Source: Ifrita kowaldi
Taxonomy: Eukaryota; Chordata; Aves; Passeriformes; Cinclosomatidae
DNA: 64,000 nt
Direction of reading: 5' to 3'
Assembly (NCBI GenBank): GCA_013398055.1
Contig: VZRS01001510.1
Span: 287,656 to 351,655, forward strand
Shown: in pieces, positions 61,668 through 64,000 of the stretch
Numbering within the stretch: position 1 is the stretch's first letter
Layout of the letters: each line of letters opens with the position of its first letter
Program-made: the position numbers and the translations under genes
The notes under the pieces: generated by a model
Told to the model about the DNA's origin: nothing
Databases searched by the model: none
The model's input: the letters and a program-made list of their open reading frames with translations, nothing else

Positions 61668-61781
61668 ATAGCCCAGCCTATAGTGACTCCTACCAGAGTT
61701 GGTAGCTCCATGGAGCCGCTGCCAAACTGCTGTCTTCATGTGCCTTTTGAGAAGAGTATCAGTGAAACTGTAGCCTGTTAG
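61668..61781 (+). other. TIAM2: Possible alternative terminal exon (weak)
   Basis: A strong acceptor (actgtgcttcccttgcag) is followed in the required phase 0 by 37 open codons and a TAG at 61779-61781. If joined to the exon at 54874 it would end the protein before DH-PH. No polyadenylation signal was recognised close behind, and a donor-like ttc|gtaaga at 61788 would instead make it a stop-containing cassette. An open run of this length is not rare by chance. Confidence 0.15.
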
Positions 61782-63936
61782 AAGTTCGTAAGAATTTTGC
61801 TAATTAATCTAGGTTTCAGTATATTAATCAATTGCTCAGAGAAGGCACCAGAACTGGTAGACTATAGGTTACAGAAGGCTTGCTGTAAACCTGCCAGTGA
61901 GTGCTACTGCCCTGTCCTGGATTTCATTTTGTTGCGTTGATCCTGCAGTTCTGCATCCCCTATGGATGGCCCAAAATTCAAATGTGAGAGTCATGAGTCT
62001 TGGCTAACACAGCGAAGGAGCTTCAAAACCACAAAGCTGAAAGCATGGAAATTGCTGTATCTGATGTGAACCTGTAACGAGGTCAAGCTGTAGATGGAGA
62101 CCTGCTTGCATAGTTACTGCTAGGGAGACATGAGAATGGTAGGAAAGAAGACTGGAGGGTCTGCACAGTATGTGCAGTTCTTGCATGCAGAGGCGTGACC
62201 TTGTGCTGCTTTGTGTTGTGCTCTTACATTGACTCTCTACAGCTTGGGGGGAGCGGGTATTTGTTGTCTTTCCTCCAACTGAAGGAAACGTCCTCTCGAA
62301 AGTACTGAGACAGCTTTTGGTGTAAAACATGTAGATGGTTTGGATCAGGGAAAGAAATTGTGTTGTGTTGATGCTTGCAAATGAAGGAAGCCAGTGGGAG
62401 ATGGCTTATAACACAGCTTTTCTTTGTAGTCATCTGGGAAAAATCCACAAGGCTTACCTGCAGATGGAAAGGGAAGCATGTGACAACAGCTCTGAACCAT
62501 TGCAACAGGATATGGTTAGCAGTGTCTCTGGAGACACCTGTGACTTCATGGATGAAGGGCAGGAAGCTGCCTGGCAGCCCACCACCCTGGGCCTCCAACA
62601 GCAACCCCCGTCACCTGCAGTGCAGGATATGACGGCAGCATTTCACTTTGCAGTGAAAGGCAGAGATATCTAATCATGCTTCTGACAGACCTAGGGAACT
62701 GGGTAACATCTCTGCCAGCTGCAGAATATTTGGTGTTTTGTTTCTTTTTTTTAAAAATCAAGATACTGTTCAGTTACAATGCTGACAGTAACATATGCGT
62801 TTTTTCCTTGCGATGCAAAAGCATCTAAGCCCAATTTTAGTGCATGCCAAGGTATGTGATGTGCCCAGCAGTCACCTATAGCACACAAAGTCACTTCAAA
62901 GTTGCACAAAGTTTCAGTATAGGATTTCAGACAAATACTGCATCCTGGATACCATCATAACTTCAATGAGGCTTTGATTCCTATTTTGCTCTGTCAGGAA
63001 CATCTAATGACAAAAGTAGACCTGAAATTCCAAAACTGAAAAACGTCTGCTACCTGCAGCAAATTCTGCAAAATAAAAGATAACAAAAAGGTACGTGAAA
63101 GAATGGAAGAGGCAGAAGAATTAAAAAAAAAAAGGTAAGGGGTCAGTTGAGTCAGATGCACAGGGAGGTTCCACCAGATTTTCATGTTTTGTTACCTGTT
63201 GTCTCTTGTTAACATATTGTGAGCAGACGTAGACTTCCTCTTGCATGGTGATTATTTCCTTCTGAGACAGCAGAATCCTGCTGTAGCGCCTAAACAAAGC
63301 CTTGCCAAAACCAGGGGAGAGGTTGGTGTAGAGTTCAGGGAATCCATATTTGTCTTTACAGGGGAGTTACTGTGTCTTTTAACATTTGGAATGCAAAAAG
63401 CTGACTATTAACAAGAACAGATACGAGTTGCCTTCTCTGCCTCCAAAGGTGGCACACTGCAAAACTATATTGTGAAACATGAATGCAACTGCAAAGATAA
63501 TGTCTCAGCGGTTGCCATAGTTTCTAATTCAATACTTGAGAAAAGTTTTTGCATTCAGCATGAAACAATTTGAGTGAGAATGTTACAAACAATGTTTAAG
63601 ATGCTTGAAATTAAAAATAAAACAAGAATTCATTTTAAACGTTTGGAATGCTAACTAATTCTTTGTATCACTGGAATTAATGCAAGTGTCTTCACTGTGG
63701 TCAATTATGCTTTGAAAATACATTTTGACGGCATTTAAAAACCATGTTATTAGTACAATAAGCATGACAAGAAAATATGCAGAAAAATCATCCACCCACA
63801 GTTATAAAAGGTAAAAAACAGGCTCCATCTACTTCAGTGTAGAGATCTGGAGCTGAGCTGTTTTAATCCTGAGCTTATAATGCTTAGAGACCACTAACAT
63901 CGCAGAGCTCCTGTTACTGCAGGGTGTGTAAGTACA

Positions 63937-63998
63937 TGTTGTATATATGTGTATATATATATGTGTGTGTGTGTCTATATACGTGTGTTGTGTATATG
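63937..63998. repeat. TG/TA microsatellite
   Basis: Alternating gtatatatgtg, tatatatatatgtgtgtgtg and related text run to the window end. It is a compound dinucleotide repeat whose full extent is not visible. Confidence 0.85.
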
Positions 63999-64000
63999 GA

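Larger units (their letters stand above)
1..64000 (+). other. TIAM2: TIAM2 gene, internal portion (both ends outside window)
   Basis: Twelve exons between 4956 and 54977 join into one 679-codon frame that matches the TIAM2/STEF family. The order is PHn-CC-Ex, RBD, PDZ, then the linker to DH-PH. TIAM proteins are Rac guanine-nucleotide exchange factors; PHn-CC-Ex recruits them to membrane and scaffolds, and DH-PH catalyses nucleotide exchange. TIAM2 was preferred to its paralogue TIAM1 because the PHn segment reads GVVRKAGWLFFKPLV and the PDZ linker reads SLLPPPNQSQLLEEFLDNF, both TIAM2-type from memory of the family. The N-terminal coding exon and the DH-PH exons are missing, so the gene continues beyond both window edges. 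No promoter or final polyadenylation site of the gene is visible. Confidence 0.95.
54978..64000 (+). other. TIAM2: TIAM2 intron (5' part) running off the window
   Basis: At least 9 kb of phase-0 intron. Exons for the DH domain were sought and not found. No transposable element was recognised with confidence. It includes an AT palindrome at 60907-60928, a T run at about 61411-61425, a possible alternative terminal exon at 61668-61781 and TG/TA microsatellite sequence at the window end. Blocks such as 56030-56560 and 57125-57560 are of ordinary base composition but unidentified. Confidence 0.75.

Noticed and set aside
62335..62673. A 112-codon open frame on the + strand that I considered as a DH-region exon
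   Set aside because: The translation does not match any TIAM2 segment and lacks suitable splice sites in phase.

Overview
The window is ordinary vertebrate nuclear DNA, almost certainly from a bird. It lies inside one large gene on the + strand, an orthologue of TIAM2 (STEF), a Rac-specific guanine-nucleotide exchange factor. The avian assignment rests on the repeats: several CR1 LINE fragments of chicken/songbird type and two LTRs that look like avian endogenous retroviruses. The species cannot be named from the sequence alone.

Twelve coding exons were placed between 4956 and 54977 by translating the + strand and matching exon ends to splice signals. Joined, they give 2037 nt, or 679 codons, with no stop and with matching phases at all eleven internal junctions. 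They encode the middle of the protein in order: a serine/acidic linker, the N-terminal PH domain, coiled coil and extension (PHn-CC-Ex), a Ras-binding domain (RBD), a PDZ domain, and the start of the linker to the catalytic DH-PH module. The N-terminal coding exon and the DH-PH exons are not in the window, so the gene runs off both ends. Residue numbers below count from the first residue of the 4956 exon.

Layout: 1-4955 intron; 4956-35481 eleven exons separated by introns of 0.4-9.4 kb; 35482-54873 a 19.4 kb intron carrying a 1.3 kb CR1, an ancient CR1-like LINE, a 1.05 kb ERVL-type solo LTR and a 190 bp T-rich tract; 54874-54977 the last exon seen; 54978-64000 intron. No gene was recognised on the - strand, and no tRNA, rRNA, CRISPR array or prokaryote-type feature was found.

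No new biological system is apparent. The most interesting signals concern splicing. The RBD exon ending at 32684 has a non-canonical GA donor (CAG|GAAAGT) with an in-frame GT nine bases upstream. The exon at 29700 has a tandem CAGCAG acceptor. A 24-nt in-frame candidate microexon lies at 41664-41687.
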